A stretch of 64,000 nt of DNA from Solirubrobacter phytolaccae (GCF_027587195.1 NZ_JAPDDP010000006.1:101901-165900); one strand, 5' to 3'. Counted from the first letter of the stretch, positions 1 to 9,220 are shown. The notes: generated by a model from the letters alone, not told the origin. Numbers and translations are program-made.

Positions 1-1
1 C

Positions 2-244
2 ATCCACTTCAGCCTGTTCGGGCGTGCCTTCACGCAGCGCCTCGTGACCCAGATGTACTTCCCGGAGGACCCGCTGTTCTTCCAGGACCCGATGTACAAC
101 GCGATCCGCGACGAGCGGGCGGCGAAGCGGATGGTGTCGGCGTTCGACTACGACGCCACCGAGGATCACTGGGCGCTCGCCTTCCGCTGGGACATCGTCC
201 TGCGCGGCGAGGAAGCCACGCCGACCGAGGAGCCGCACGCATGA
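2..244 (+). CDS. pcaH: protocatechuate 3,4-dioxygenase beta subunit, C-terminal part
   Basis: Only the last 80 codons lie in the window; the gene starts before base 1. The fragment begins IHFSLFG, the strand that carries the last histidine of the HIH non-heme Fe(III) site in this family, and continues with the conserved TQMYFPEDPLF segment. PcaH carries the iron ligands of the alpha/beta dioxygenase that opens protocatechuate between the two hydroxyls to give 3-carboxy-cis,cis-muconate in the cytosol. The TGA stop overlaps the pcaG ATG by four bases, so the subunits are probably translationally coupled. Identity rests on the conserved C-terminal sequence and on the following pcaG. Confidence 0.93.
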   Translation: MHFSLFGRAFTQRLVTQMYFPEDPLFFQDPMYNAIRDERAAKRMVSAFDYDATEDHWALAFRWDIVLRGEEATPTEEPHA

Positions 245-750
245 CGCTGGGCACGACGCCGTCGCAGACCGTCGGGCCCTACCTGGCGATCGGCCTGCCG
301 TGGCCGGACGGCCCGGACGTCGTCCCCGAGGGCACGCCGGGCCGCCTGCGCCTGTACGGCCGCGTGCTCGACGGCGCGGGCGACCCGATCGGCGACGCGC
401 TGATCGAGACCTGGCAGGCCGACCCGGACGGCAAGTTCGGCACGGCCTTCCGCGGCTTCGGCCGCTGCGCGACCGACGAGGAGGGCGCCTGGGAGGTGTT
501 CACGCTCAAGCCTGGTCGGCTTGGAGACGGACAGGCACCACATGTCGACGTGAACGTGTTCGCCCGTGGCATGCTGAACCGCTGCGTGACCCGGATCTAC
601 TTCGCCGACGAGGACAACACCGGGGACCCGGTGCTCGAGTCGGTTCCCGAGGCGCGCCGGACGACGCTCGTCGCCCGCCCGGATGCCGACGGCTACCGGT
701 TCGACGTGTACCTCCAAGGCGAACGTGAGACCGTCTTCTTCAAGGTCTGA
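241..750 (+). CDS. pcaG: protocatechuate 3,4-dioxygenase alpha subunit
   Basis: A 169-residue protein beginning MTLGTTPSQTVGPYLAIGLPW, the typical alpha-subunit opening, with the intradiol dioxygenase core (GDALIETWQADPDGKF and the FARGMLNRCVTRIYF strand). PcaG is the structural partner that shapes the active site; the iron ligands sit in PcaH. Together they convert protocatechuate and O2 to beta-carboxymuconate. The ATG overlaps the pcaH stop, and the next gene, pcaB, begins before pcaG ends. Length and order (H, G, B, D, C) match classic beta-ketoadipate clusters. Confidence 0.95.
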   Translation: MTLGTTPSQTVGPYLAIGLPWPDGPDVVPEGTPGRLRLYGRVLDGAGDPIGDALIETWQADPDGKFGTAFRGFGRCATDEEGAWEVFTLKPGRLGDGQAPHVDVNVFARGMLNRCVTRIYFADEDNTGDPVLESVPEARRTTLVARPDADGYRFDVYLQGERETVFFKV

Positions 751-1906
751 CGACGTCTTCTCCGGCGTGCTCGCGCGGGGGCGCGTGCCCGAGCACGTCT
801 CGGGGCGCGCCTGGCTGCAGGCGCTGCTGGACTTCGAGGCCGGCTTGGCGCGGGCGCAGGCGCGGGCAGGCCTGATCACCGTGGACGAGGCCGCGGCGAT
901 CGAGGCCGCGTGCCAGGCGGACCTCTACGACGTGGCGGAGATCGGCGCGGGGGCGGCGGAGATCGGCAACCCGGCCGGCGCGGTGGTCAAGGCGCTCAAG
1001 GCCGCCGTCGCCGACGCGCCGGTGCACAAGGGCGCGACGAGCCAGGACGCGATGGACTCCGCCGCGATGCTCGTCACCAAGCGCGCGCTGGGCCCGCTGC
1101 TCGGCGACCTGCGCGGCGCCGCCGACGCCGCCGAGCAGCTCGCCCGCACGCACCGCGAGACGCCGATGATCGGCCGCACGCTGCTCCAGCAGGCGCAGCC
1201 GACCACCTTCGGGCTCAAGGCCGCGGGCTGGATGGTCGGCCTCGACGAGGCCGCCGACGCGCTGCACAACGTGCGGCTGTCCGTGCAGTTCGGCGGGCCG
1301 GTCGGCACGCTCGCCGGCGCCTGCCCGGCCAGCGCGCCACCCGACGTCGGCGTGGCCGGGATCGAGGGCGTGCGCAACGAGCCGCCGCCCGTCGCGCTCG
1401 TGCGCGCGATCGCGCGGGAGCTGGACCTCGACGTGCCGCTGCTGCCCTGGCACACGCTGCGCGGCCGGATCGGTGAGCTGGCGGGCGCGCTCGGCGTCGC
1501 CGCCGGCGCGATCGGCAAGGCCGCGCTCGATGTCGTCCTGCTCGCCCAGACCGAGGTCGGCGAGGTGCGCGAGGGCACAGGCGGCGGCTCGACCTCGATG
1601 CCGCACAAGCACAACCCGGTCGCCGCGATCGCCGCGATCGGCAACGCCAAGCAGGCGCCCGGGCTCGTCGCGACGCTGCTCGCCGCGATGGTCCAGGAGC
1701 ACGAGCGCGCCGCCGGCGCCTGGCACGCGGAGTGGCGGCCGCTGAACGAGCTGCTCGTCGCAACCGGCTCGGCCGCGAGCTGGCTGCGCACGTCGCTCGA
1801 GGAGCTCGAGGTGGACGCCGAGCGCATGCGGACCAACCTGAACCAACCCGACCCCGATCTCGGCGCGGCCGCCACGTTGGTCGACCGCGCGCTGGAGCAC
1901 CGATGA
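725..1906 (+). CDS. pcaB: 3-carboxy-cis,cis-muconate cycloisomerase
   Basis: Fumarase/aspartase-superfamily protein of about 393 residues. It carries the signature loop GGGSTSMPHKHNPV (serine-loop region) and the N-terminal pattern WLQALLDFEAGLARAQ. It cyclises carboxymuconate to gamma-carboxymuconolactone. The start is not certain: I chose the GTG at 725, preceded by AAGG, which overlaps pcaG by 26 bases; a GTG at 767 is the alternative. An ATG at 683 is in frame but would add residues that are only the shadow of pcaG. The stop overlaps the pcaD ATG (ATGA). Confidence 0.9.
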   Translation: MRPSSSRSDDVFSGVLARGRVPEHVSGRAWLQALLDFEAGLARAQARAGLITVDEAAAIEAACQADLYDVAEIGAGAAEIGNPAGAVVKALKAAVADAPVHKGATSQDAMDSAAMLVTKRALGPLLGDLRGAADAAEQLARTHRETPMIGRTLLQQAQPTTFGLKAAGWMVGLDEAADALHNVRLSVQFGGPVGTLAGACPASAPPDVGVAGIEGVRNEPPPVALVRAIARELDLDVPLLPWHTLRGRIGELAGALGVAAGAIGKAALDVVLLAQTEVGEVREGTGGGSTSMPHKHNPVAAIAAIGNAKQAPGLVATLLAAMVQEHERAAGAWHAEWRPLNELLVATGSAASWLRTSLEELEVDAERMRTNLNQPDPDLGAAATLVDRALEHR

Positions 1907-2655
1907 TCCCCCACCACCGCGTCACGGGACCGGAGGACGCGCCCGTCCTCGTGCTCTCGAACTCGCTCGGCACGACGCTCGACATGTGGAAGCCGCAGGC
2001 GGCGAAGCTGGCCCGGACGTTCCGGCTCGTCCGCTACGACACGCGCGGCCACGGCGGCAGCGACACGCCGCCCGGCCCGTACGCGATCGAGGACGTCGGC
2101 CGTGACGTGCTGGACCTGCTCGACGACCTCGGGGTCGAGAAAGCGCACTTCGCCGGCCTCTCGCTGGGCGGGATGACCGGGCAGTGGCTCGCGATCAACG
2201 CGCCCGAGCGCATCGACAGGCTCGTGCTGCTGTGCACGTCGCCGAAGATGGGTCCGGCCGAGATGTGGGTCGACCGCGCCAAGACCGTGCGCGAGCAGGG
2301 CACGGAGGCGATCGTCGACGGCACCTTCGAGCGCTGGTTCACCGAGGACTATCGCTCCAACAACGACCTCAGCGACCTGCGCGCGATGTTCGTCGGCGTC
2401 CCCGACGAGGGCTACGCGAGCTGCTGCGCGATCATCGAGCGGATGGACCTGACCGACGGGCTGCCGAACGTGAAGGCGCCCACGCTGGTCATCGGCGGCG
2501 CGCAGGACCCCGCGACCCCACCGGACGACCACGCGGCGGTGATCGCGGGCGCGATCCCGCGCGCGCGGCTGGAGATCGTCGATCCCGGCGCGCACCTGCT
2601 CAACGTCGAGCGGCCGCAGGAGGTCACCGACCTGATCCGGGAGCACCTGCGATGA
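1903..2655 (+). CDS. pcaD: 3-oxoadipate enol-lactonase
   Basis: A 250-residue alpha/beta hydrolase. The nucleophile elbow GLSLGGMTGQW carries the catalytic serine, the strand VRYDTRGHGGSD precedes it, and the C-terminal DPGAHLLNVERP supplies the histidine. It hydrolyses beta-ketoadipate enol-lactone to 3-oxoadipate. The gene is separate from pcaC here, unlike the fused pcaL of Streptomyces and Rhodococcus. Both ends overlap neighbours by four bases (pcaB stop, pcaC start), supporting one transcript. Confidence 0.93.
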   Translation: MIPHHRVTGPEDAPVLVLSNSLGTTLDMWKPQAAKLARTFRLVRYDTRGHGGSDTPPGPYAIEDVGRDVLDLLDDLGVEKAHFAGLSLGGMTGQWLAINAPERIDRLVLLCTSPKMGPAEMWVDRAKTVREQGTEAIVDGTFERWFTEDYRSNNDLSDLRAMFVGVPDEGYASCCAIIERMDLTDGLPNVKAPTLVIGGAQDPATPPDDHAAVIAGAIPRARLEIVDPGAHLLNVERPQEVTDLIREHLR

Positions 2656-3029
2656 GTGAAGACCCGCGGTACGACGCCGGCATGAAGGTCCGGCGCGAGG
2701 TGCTCGGCGACGAGCACGTGGACCGCGCGACCGACAACGCGACCGACTTCACGCGACCGTTCCAGGAGTACATCACCCGCTCCGCGTGGGGCGAGGCGTG
2801 GACGCGCGAAGGCCTGGACCGCAAGACCCGCTCGTGCATCACGCTCGCCATCCTCACCGCCCTGCGCGCCGAGAACGAGATCCCGATGCACGTCCGCGCC
2901 GCCAAGCGCAACGGGCTCACCGACGAGGAGATCCTCGAAGTGCTCATCCACACGGCGGTCTACGCGGGTGTGCCGGCCGCGAACTCGGCCGTGGCGATCG
3001 CGAACAAGGTGCTGGCTGAAGGTGAATGA
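2652..3029 (+). CDS. pcaC: 4-carboxymuconolactone decarboxylase
   Basis: A 125-residue single-domain AhpD-like protein, the usual PcaC length. It shows the family core (FTRPFQEYITRSAWGEAW, then LDRKTRSCITLAILTALRAENEIPMHV written here in two parts) and the C-terminal helix EEILEVLIHTAVYAGVPA. It decarboxylates gamma-carboxymuconolactone to the enol-lactone used by PcaD. The start ATG overlaps the pcaD stop. The following regulator gene starts inside the last eight bases. Confidence 0.95.
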   Translation: MSEDPRYDAGMKVRREVLGDEHVDRATDNATDFTRPFQEYITRSAWGEAWTREGLDRKTRSCITLAILTALRAENEIPMHVRAAKRNGLTDEEILEVLIHTAVYAGVPAANSAVAIANKVLAEGE

Positions 3030-3816
3030 ACGGGGCGAGCACTTCGTCCAGTCGCTCGAGCGCGGGCTGCTGGTCATCCGCGCGTTCAGCGAGGAGGAGC
3101 CGGAGCTCACGCTCTCCGACGTCGCCCGCCGCACCGGCCTCACCCGCGCGGCCGCGCGCCGCTTCCTGCTCACGCTCTGCGACCTCGGCTACGTGCGCTC
3201 GGACGGCAAGCGCTTCGCGCTCACCCCGCGCGTGCTCGAGCTCGGCTACGCGTTCCTGAGCAGCCTGAGCCTGCCGGAGATCGCCGAGCCGCACCTCGAG
3301 CGGCTCGCGGCCGAGGTGCGCGAGTCCAGCAGCGTCTCGGTGCTCGACGGCGACGAGATCGTCTACGTCGGCCGCGTCCCGACGAGCCGGATCATGCGCG
3401 TCTCGATCAACGTCGGCACGCGCTTCCCCGCGTACGCCACCTCGATGGGCCGCGTCCTGCTCGCCTCGCTCCCGCCTGCCGACCTCGACGCCTACCTCGA
3501 GCGCGCCGACCTGCGCGCGCTCACCGCCCGCACGATCACCGACGCCGCCGCGCTGCGCGCCGAGCTGGACCGCATCCGCACCCAGGGCTGGGCGCTCGTG
3601 GACCAGGAGCTCGAGGAAGGGCTGCGCTCGGTCGCCGTTCCGGTCCGCGGGCGCGAGGGCGGGGTCGTCGCGGCCGTGAACGTCTCCGCCCACGCCAGCC
3701 GCGCCACGCCGGAGGCGGTCCGCAAGACGCTGCTGCCGCCGCTGCTGGCCACCGCGGCGCGCATCGAGAGCGACCTCAAGGACGTCGGAACGCCGCAGGC
3801 CCGCGCCTATCATTGA
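3022..3816 (+). CDS. IclR-family regulator of the protocatechuate operon (PcaR/PcaU type)
   Basis: A 264-residue protein with an N-terminal winged helix (FVQSLERGLLVIRAFSEE, then LSDVARRTGLTRAAARRFLLTL) and a C-terminal IclR effector domain (GTRFPAYATSMGRVLLA, SVAVPVRGREGGVVAAVNV). These are hallmarks of PcaR/PcaU/CatR-like IclR members that sense protocatechuate or beta-ketoadipate. The GTG at 3022 is preceded by GAAGG and overlaps the pcaC stop by eight bases. A regulator at the 3' end of its own operon suggests autoregulation. That the effector is protocatechuate or an intermediate is inferred from position. Confidence 0.88.
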   Translation: MNERGEHFVQSLERGLLVIRAFSEEEPELTLSDVARRTGLTRAAARRFLLTLCDLGYVRSDGKRFALTPRVLELGYAFLSSLSLPEIAEPHLERLAAEVRESSSVSVLDGDEIVYVGRVPTSRIMRVSINVGTRFPAYATSMGRVLLASLPPADLDAYLERADLRALTARTITDAAALRAELDRIRTQGWALVDQELEEGLRSVAVPVRGREGGVVAAVNVSAHASRATPEAVRKTLLPPLLATAARIESDLKDVGTPQARAYH

Positions 3817-3822
3817 GAGGCG

Positions 3823-4266
3823 ATGGCGCACTGGTCCCAGCAGGCTTTGGAGCGGCTTTCCGGCGCTGGTTACCGGCGCGGCGGGGCGCGTGAGGCGGTC
3901 ATCGAGCTGCTCGACGAGCAGCCCTGCGCCCTGTCGGCGCAGGACATCGAGGACCGCCTGCGGACCGGCGAGGGCCGGCGGGTCGGCCGCGCCTCGATCT
4001 ACCGCGTCGTCGACGAGCTGGTGACGCTGAACCTCCTGACCCGCGTGGACGTCGGCGACGGGGTCGCGCGCTACGAGCCCCAACGCGGCCACGCCGAGCA
4101 CGAGCACCATCACCACCTCGTGTGCGACGGCTGCGGGCGGCTCGAGCCGTTCCAGGACGACGCGCTCGAGCAGGCCATCCGGCAGCTTGCAAGCCGCGTG
4201 TCATTCGACGTCTCCGACCACGACGTCACCCTGCACGGTTGCTGCCAAGCCTGCCGCATTTCCTAG
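3823..4266 (+). CDS. Fur-family metal-dependent repressor
   Basis: A 147-residue Fur/Zur-like protein. The N-terminal winged helix contains the recognition region GRASIYRVVDELVTLNLLTR, followed by the metal-binding hinge EHEHHHHLVCDGCGRLEPF with a CxxC, and a second CCQAC near the C-terminus. These two cysteine pairs suggest a structural zinc site. The start lies six bases after the IclR stop with GAGAGGC upstream, so it may be co-transcribed with the pca operon, although no functional link is evident. Whether it senses iron, zinc or peroxide cannot be told from the sequence. Confidence 0.85.
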   Translation: MAHWSQQALERLSGAGYRRGGAREAVIELLDEQPCALSAQDIEDRLRTGEGRRVGRASIYRVVDELVTLNLLTRVDVGDGVARYEPQRGHAEHEHHHHLVCDGCGRLEPFQDDALEQAIRQLASRVSFDVSDHDVTLHGCCQACRIS

Positions 4267-4279
4267 ACCTACGGGGATA

Positions 4280-4297
4280 CGTGGAGTGATCTCCACG
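4280..4297. promoter_or_regulatory. small inverted repeat after the Fur gene
   Basis: Arms CGTGGAG and CTCCACG (7 bp) around TGAT, 14 bases after the Fur stop. It could be a weak hairpin or an operator; no T tract follows. Confidence 0.3.
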
Positions 4298-4344
4298 CGC
4301 GGCGCGTTGCCACAGGCGCCCGCGTCAGGTGCAATCGACACAAG

Positions 4345-4364
4345 CGCCCCTTGAGGGAGGGGCG
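4345..4364 (+). terminator. probable terminator after the pca-fur unit
   Basis: Arms CGCCCCT and AGGGGCG (7 bp) around TGAGGG, followed by GTTCGTTCGTTT, which is unusually T-rich here. It ends 35 bases before the next start codon, so it could alternatively act in the leader of the M14 peptidase gene. Confidence 0.45.
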
Positions 4365-4399
4365 GTTCGTTCGTTTCCCTAGAGGGGGGTACACACCAC

Positions 4400-7300
4400 A
4401 TGCGCTCACGCGCACCCGTGGCTCTGCTTGCCGTTCTGGCAGGTTTCGCAGCCACTCCCGCGGCGGCTTCGGCCGCCGAGCCTCAGACCCTGGCTCCGTA
4501 TTCGGTCGAAGCAACTCCGAGCCAGGCGGCCGAGCTCATCAAGAAGGGCTACGACATCGAGGAGGGTGGCGCCGACGGCTCGTCCGGCACGCTCCCGCTC
4601 GAGATCGTCGCCACGCCGAAGCAGGTCGACGACCTCGAGGCCAGCGGCCTCGACGTCGCGCCGCTCGCCATCGACAAGCCCGTCAAGAAGTCGGCGGCGC
4701 TCGGCGACAGCCCGAACCCGTACTTCAACGTCTACCGCTCCTACATGGAGACGGGCGGCATCGCGGACGAGATGAAGGCCATCGCCGCGGCCAACCCCGA
4801 CGTCATGAAGCTCGAGCAGATCGGCACGTCCACGCTGGGCAAGCCGATCTACGTCATCAAGATGACGGAGAACGCGCGCACGACGCCGGACGGCTCGAAG
4901 CCCGCGATGCTCTTCTCCGCCGTCAACCACGCGCGTGAGTGGATCGCCGCCGAGATGGGTCGTCGTCTGCCGGGCTGGTTCGCCGCCCACAAGAACGACA
5001 CCAACATCCGCGAGCTGATCAAGACCCGCGAGCTGTGGTTCCTGCCGATCCAGAACCCGGACGGCTACGACTTCACCTTCACCTGCGGCACGGGCACCGC
5101 CCAGGTCAACTGCGACTACCGCACCACGTCGCCGAACAACCGCTTCTGGCGCAAGACGCTGCGTGACAACGACAACAACGGCGTCTACGGCAACAACCAG
5201 GACGGCGTTGACCCGAACCGCAACTACCCGGCCAAGCGCGGCATCGACGAGGAGGGCGCGTCCAACAGCATCTCGGGCGAGACCTACCGCGGCCCGTACC
5301 CGCTGTCGGAGCCGGAGAACCTGGCCGTCGACCGCCTCCAGCGTCGCGTCAAGTTCACCGCAAACATCAACTACCACTCCGCGGGCCAGCTGCTGCTGAC
5401 GCCGGTTTCTTACACGACCGACTACTACCCGCCCGACTCGACGATCTTCGATGCCATCACCGGCACCGACGGCGACGAGGCCGTGTTCCCGTACCGCTCG
5501 CAGCACTCCTCGGACCTCTACGAGTCCAACGGCGACACGATCGACAACGCGTACATGAACTACGGCATCATCGGCTGGACGCCGGAGATGGACACGTGCG
5601 CGACGCTCGGCGAGCCCAGCGGCTGCAACCAGTTCGCCTCGCCGGATGACGAGGAGATCGTCCAGGCCGTCTTCAACAAGAACCTGGCCTTCGCGCTCAA
5701 CGTCGCGGAGTCGATCCCGAACATGGGCCGTCCGAAGAACTTCGAGAACGACCCGAGCCACTACCAGGTCAAGGCGACCCAGGACATCCAGCTCAACCGC
5801 TTCGACGTGTCCTACGGCACGCCGCAGCTGGTCGAGGCCACCGTCCGCAAGGAGCTCGGCCCGGCGTTCGTCACGGCCACGGTCGTGGGCCAGAACGGCA
5901 ACTTCACCGGCCGCATGGAGGCCGCGCCCCCGGGCGAGCGGTACAACGAGGTCAAGGGCTACTACTTCGAGCGCCGCCGCGCGACCATCCCGGCGCGCAT
6001 CGGCACCCGTGACCTGCAGGTCGGCGACATCGTCAACGTCGTGGTCAAGGCGGCCGGCCTCCAGCAGGAGTTCCGCTACCGCATCGAGGCCAAGAAGGAC
6101 GACGCGGCCAAGAAGCGCGTGCTCGTCGTCGCCGCCGAGGACTACACCGGCGTCTCGCCGAACGTGACCCCCGGCTACGACACGCAGGCCCGCTACCTCG
6201 CGCAGCACGTCTCCGCCCTGGAGGCCGCCGGCTACGAGGTCGAGGTCTACAACATCGACGCGCCCCCGGTGAAGGGTGGCTCGCCGAGCACGTACATCCA
6301 GCCGGCGATCAAGTACCCGACGAACATCGGCGTGCTCTCGCACTTCGACGCCGTCAACTACTACTCCGGCGACGACTTCGCGCCGCAGGACATCACCGAG
6401 ACCAGCCCGCGTCGCATGTCGTCCGCGACGGCGCAGACCGGCTCGTTCGAGATGGCGCCGTGGGCGCACAAGATCATGCTCGAGCTGCGTGACTACGCGA
6501 ACGAGGGCGGCAAGCTCGTCGTCGACGGCCGCAACGTGCACCAGCCGTTCACGTCGACCAGCGCTTCGCTGTCGGCCACCGGCCCGTACACGTGGACGCC
6601 GGACAAGCTGTTCGGCTTCTTCTACCCGCCGAACAACTCGGGCGACGACGATCTCCCGGGCACCGCGTACCAGCGTTCGCGCACGATCTCGAACGACACG
6701 TGGCAGAACTACCTCGGCGTCATCGGCCGTCAGTCGGGCATCGGCGTCGCGCTGAGCACGTCGACCGCGACCAACAACAACAACCCCGCGATCGCCGGTT
6801 ACCCGGTGGCCGGGCGCGCCGGTGGCATCTTCGCCGGCATGGACCCGCTGGTCATCGAGCAGGGCTCGACCGGCGATCCGAACCAGGCCACGGACGGCAC
6901 CGCGCTGCCGCTGGCCCGCATCCCCTCGCGTCTGCGCAACTGGGGCGCGTCGAACGAGCCGCTGCGCGCCGAGCGCGTCGAGGCCGACTACGCCACGCCG
7001 GTCACGTACGGCACGTCGGGCGGCGCCATCCTGTCGACGCGTGACGCCGTCACGTTCGGCTTCGGTCTCGAGCAGCTGAGCGAGACGCAGCGCAACGAGG
7101 TCGTCAAGCGCACGATGGACTACCTGCTGCCGGCCGCCGCGGACACCACCGCGCCGACCATCGTGGGTTGGAAGTACCCGACGCAGAACTGGCAGGGCAC
7201 CCCGGCCGACCCGGTCGACCTGGAGCTGACGACGTACGACGAGCGCGGCGACATGAAGGAAGTCCGCCTGTTCGCCAACGGCGTCTACTACGCGACGACC

Positions 7301-8212
7301 ACGGTCTACCCGTTCCAGTTCCGCTACACCCCGCCGGCCTCGGCCGTCGGCACCACGGTCCAGCTGACCGCCGAGTCCGTCGACGTCGCCGGCAACGTGG
7401 CCACCACGGGCACGCCGCTCAGCGTCGTTGTCAACGCCGCTCCGTCGGGTGGCACGTTCACCCAGGCTCCGGAGCCGGTCGCCAACCCGACCATCACGGG
7501 CACCCCGACCGTCGGCTCGACGCTCACCTGCGTCAACGGCGGCTTCCGCAACACGCCGACGGGCACCACGGTCGCGTGGCTGCGTGACGGCGTCGTCATC
7601 ACGGGCGCGGCGACGAACGCGTACGTCGTGACCACGGGCGACATCGGCCGTGACCTCACGTGCCGCTACACGGCGACCAACTCGGCCGGTTCGGTCGAGG
7701 CGACGTCCACGCGCGTCACGGCTTCGGCCGCCGGCACGCAGGGCCCCGCCGGTCCGGCCGGCCCCACGGGTCCGACGGGCCCCGCCGGCTCGACGGGCGC
7801 GACGGGTGCCACCGGCGCCACGGGTGCCACGGGCGCGACCGGCGCCACGGGTGCCGCGGGTCCGATCGGTCCGATCGGTGCCACCGGCCCCGCCGGCCCG
7901 AAGGGTGACAAGGGCGACAAGGGCGACACGCCCAACGTCCGCGTGACCTGCGACCTGTCGGCTGACGGCAAGTCGATCGTCTGCACGATCACGGCCATCC
8001 CGCCGACCGGTTCGGGCGCCAAGAGCGCCAAGGCCAAGCTGACGGGCTCGATCCGCCTGCAGGGCTCCAAGAAGACCACCACCAAGTCCGGCAACGGCAA
8101 GGTGACGATGACCCTCAAGTCGGCCAAGAAGCTGAAGAAGGCTCCGAAGGTCGTCATCAAGGTCAAGGGCACGACCGGCAAGGCCGTCACCACGACGGTC
8201 ACCGCGAAGTAG
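4400..8212 (+). CDS. secreted M14 zinc carboxypeptidase with Ig-like and collagen-like tail
   Basis: A 1270-residue protein. Residues 1-26 are a Sec signal peptide (cleavage near ASA-AEP). An M14 catalytic domain follows at roughly 110-435: zinc ligands H177 and E180 in HAREWI and H326 in NYHSAG, substrate-binding DPNRNYP at 271-277, catalytic glutamate E396 in WTPEMDTC. The middle (about 440-910) resembles an immune-inhibitor or lectin-like extension that I cannot name. Ig-like domains follow at about 920-1110, a Gly-X-Y collagen-like stretch of about 60 residues at 1115-1176, and a Lys-rich beta tail. A strong RBS (GAGGGGGG) precedes the ATG. Arginine CGT codons are commoner than in its neighbours, suggesting high expression. 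It is expected to trim C-terminal residues of extracellular protein. A stand-alone gene closed by a strong terminator. Confidence 0.85.
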   Translation: MRSRAPVALLAVLAGFAATPAAASAAEPQTLAPYSVEATPSQAAELIKKGYDIEEGGADGSSGTLPLEIVATPKQVDDLEASGLDVAPLAIDKPVKKSAALGDSPNPYFNVYRSYMETGGIADEMKAIAAANPDVMKLEQIGTSTLGKPIYVIKMTENARTTPDGSKPAMLFSAVNHAREWIAAEMGRRLPGWFAAHKNDTNIRELIKTRELWFLPIQNPDGYDFTFTCGTGTAQVNCDYRTTSPNNRFWRKTLRDNDNNGVYGNNQDGVDPNRNYPAKRGIDEEGASNSISGETYRGPYPLSEPENLAVDRLQRRVKFTANINYHSAGQLLLTPVSYTTDYYPPDSTIFDAITGTDGDEAVFPYRSQHSSDLYESNGDTIDNAYMNYGIIGWTPEMDTCATLGEPSGCNQFASPDDEEIVQAVFNKNLAFALNVAESIPNMGRPKNFENDPSHYQVKATQDIQLNRFDVSYGTPQLVEATVRKELGPAFVTATVVGQNGNFTGRMEAAPPGERYNEVKGYYFERRRATIPARIGTRDLQVGDIVNVVVKAAGLQQEFRYRIEAKKDDAAKKRVLVVAAEDYTGVSPNVTPGYDTQARYLAQHVSALEAAGYEVEVYNIDAPPVKGGSPSTYIQPAIKYPTNIGVLSHFDAVNYYSGDDFAPQDITETSPRRMSSATAQTGSFEMAPWAHKIMLELRDYANEGGKLVVDGRNVHQPFTSTSASLSATGPYTWTPDKLFGFFYPPNNSGDDDLPGTAYQRSRTISNDTWQNYLGVIGRQSGIGVALSTSTATNNNNPAIAGYPVAGRAGGIFAGMDPLVIEQGSTGDPNQATDGTALPLARIPSRLRNWGASNEPLRAERVEADYATPVTYGTSGGAILSTRDAVTFGFGLEQLSETQRNEVVKRTMDYLLPAAADTTAPTIVGWKYPTQNWQGTPADPVDLELTTYDERGDMKEVRLFANGVYYATTTVYPFQFRYTPPASAVGTTVQLTAESVDVAGNVATTGTPLSVVVNAAPSGGTFTQAPEPVANPTITGTPTVGSTLTCVNGGFRNTPTGTTVAWLRDGVVITGAATNAYVVTTGDIGRDLTCRYTATNSAGSVEATSTRVTASAAGTQGPAGPAGPTGPTGPAGSTGATGATGATGATGATGATGAAGPIGPIGATGPAGPKGDKGDKGDTPNVRVTCDLSADGKSIVCTITAIPPTGSGAKSAKAKLTGSIRLQGSKKTTTKSGNGKVTMTLKSAKKLKKAPKVVIKVKGTTGKAVTTTVTAK

Positions 8213-8241
8213 CCACTCTCAGCTCCTAGCTGAAGCGCAAC

Positions 8242-8267
8242 GAGGGCCCCGCCGTGGCGGGGCCCTC
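8242..8267. terminator. strong hairpin terminator between convergent genes
   Basis: Perfect 12-bp arms GAGGGCCCCGCC and GGCGGGGCCCTC, nearly loopless as written (effectively a 4-nt loop). It lies 30 bases after the M14 peptidase stop and 15 bases from the stop of the convergent ArsR-type gene, so it can serve both strands. Confidence 0.75.
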
Positions 8268-8281
8268 CGCGTTTAACGGGG

Positions 8282-8893
8282 CTAGGACGCTGCGCGCTTG
8301 AAGTGCAGGATCGCGATCTCGGTCGGGAACACCTCGGTGTCTCCGTCGTTGTGCCGAGCAGCGCTCTCCTCGGCGATCGCGAGCGCCTGTTCCTGCGTCT
8401 TGTTCAGAAGCTTGTTGAGCTTCTTGAACGCCTTCTCGTCAAGCTCGAGCGGCGTGCGGTTCAGGATGACGTCCGGGTCTTGCAGGTGTCCGGCGTCGGC
8501 TGAGGCGCCGAGGTCGGTGACGAGCTCGGTGAGCGTCTCGCCCGTGAGCTCGCCGCGAAGGCCGGCGGGCAACGTGCGCCACTGGTCCTCGTCGAGGGTC
8601 GGCCGGGCGGTCGCCCGGTAGAAGTGCTGCAGGGCACCGCGGCGCGGCTCGGTGCGCACGAGCTCGACGCAGTCGTAGTCGCGCAGCATGCGCACGTGGT
8701 AGCTGACGACCCCTAGCGGAGCGCCGAGCTCCACTGCGAGATCACCTGGGCTCGCTACACGCTCGCCCAGCCGCTGCAGGATCCGCGCGCGCAACGGGTG
8801 CGCGAGCGCCTTCGCGATCCGGGCTTCCGAGGTTTCCCCCGGTGGTCGATTCCGTCCGGTGTTACCGGATGGGGTTGATGAACTGGTGGGCAT
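8282..8893 (-). CDS. ArsR-type winged-helix regulator
   Basis: A 203-residue protein. An unstructured N-terminus of about 22 residues leads into a winged helix (ARIAKALAHPLRARILQRLGE, then LAVELGAPLGVVSYHVRMLRDY), matching the ArsR/HTH_20 fold. The C-terminal half (LDEKAFKKLNKLLNKTQEQALAIAEES) resembles the helical dimerisation region of larger ArsR-like regulators. No metal-binding cysteine pair is seen in the recognition helix, so the ligand is unknown. I chose the ATG at 8893 over a TTG at 8905. The upstream non-coding stretch holds palindromes that could be its own operator. Confidence 0.78.
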   Translation of the reverse strand: MPTSSSTPSGNTGRNRPPGETSEARIAKALAHPLRARILQRLGERVASPGDLAVELGAPLGVVSYHVRMLRDYDCVELVRTEPRRGALQHFYRATARPTLDEDQWRTLPAGLRGELTGETLTELVTDLGASADAGHLQDPDVILNRTPLELDEKAFKKLNKLLNKTQEQALAIAEESAARHNDGDTEVFPTEIAILHFKRAAS

Positions 8894-8990
8894 GGTCGCC
8901 CGCAAGCCTACCCGTCAGAGGACTTACCACCCCCAGCGGTCAACGTCGGCGCGCCAACTCGGTCTCAAACGATCGTAAACGGTGACCGAG

Positions 8991-9004
8991 TGAAACCGGT
9001 TTCA
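8991..9004. promoter_or_regulatory. 14-bp palindrome, candidate operator
   Basis: TGAAACCGGTTTCA is a perfect palindrome about 100 bases upstream of the ArsR-type gene start. It sits between the two arms of a 10-bp inverted repeat (8971-8980 and 9059-9068). A dimeric winged-helix regulator would bind such a site. Binding by the adjacent regulator is inferred only from position. Confidence 0.45.
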
Positions 9005-9185
9005 ACCTCGCAAAGCATTGAGCGCGGTCGGGACACCTTGCGCTTTAGTCGCCGGTCTGTTTACGATCTCCCTGCCTAGCCGGTCGGCACCCCTCACGGA
9101 CCCCCCGAAAGAGCGACCCTGCCGACCTCCCGCTCGGACCTGACCAGTCCAGCCCCCCGGCTGTAGGAGCGGCACCTGAGGCGGA

Positions 9186-9214
9186 GGGAGGGTCGGCGGT
9201 GCGCCGGCCCTCCC
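9186..9214. terminator. strong hairpin, T tract on the plus strand
   Basis: Arms of 13 bp (GGGAGGGTCGGCG and CGCCGGCCCTCCC, one G-U pair) around GTG. It starts six bases after the minus-strand decarboxylase stop, so it can end that transcript. The T run (CCCTTTCATT) is on the plus side, as for a plus-strand transcript, yet no plus-strand gene precedes it. Confidence 0.65.
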
Positions 9215-9220
9215 TTTCAT

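Larger units (their letters stand above)
8894..9220. other. non-coding stretch with palindromes, an inverted repeat and a hairpin
   Basis: 327 bases between the ArsR-type gene start and the stop of the PLP decarboxylase, both on the minus strand. No convincing reading frame was seen. It holds a 14-bp palindrome (8991-9004), a 10-bp inverted repeat (GATCGTAAAC at 8971-8980 and GTTTACGATC at 9059-9068), and a strong hairpin with a T tract on the plus strand (9186-9214). It could be a long regulator leader, a promoter with operators, or contain a small RNA read on the plus strand. Confidence 0.5.

Noticed and set aside
4406..6541. Long minus-strand reading frame (711 codons) antisense to the M14 gene
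   Set aside because: A shadow of high-GC codon bias; Val/Arg/Leu-rich with no domain, while the plus-strand frame has clear M14 motifs.
7741..7930. Tandem DNA repeat or CRISPR-like array
   Set aside because: The periodicity is the 9-base Gly-X-Y coding repeat of the collagen-like tail, with no spacers.
9115..9165. SRP-RNA-like stretch on the minus strand (GGTCAGGTCCG)
   Set aside because: Eleven bases match the SRP tip, but the GGAA-type loop and the conserved AGCAG on the 3' side are missing.
8941..9220. Riboswitch in the stretch before the ArsR-type gene
   Set aside because: I compared it by eye with c-di-AMP, c-di-GMP, guanidine and SAM-IV cores and found no convincing match; only the hairpin and palindromes are reported.
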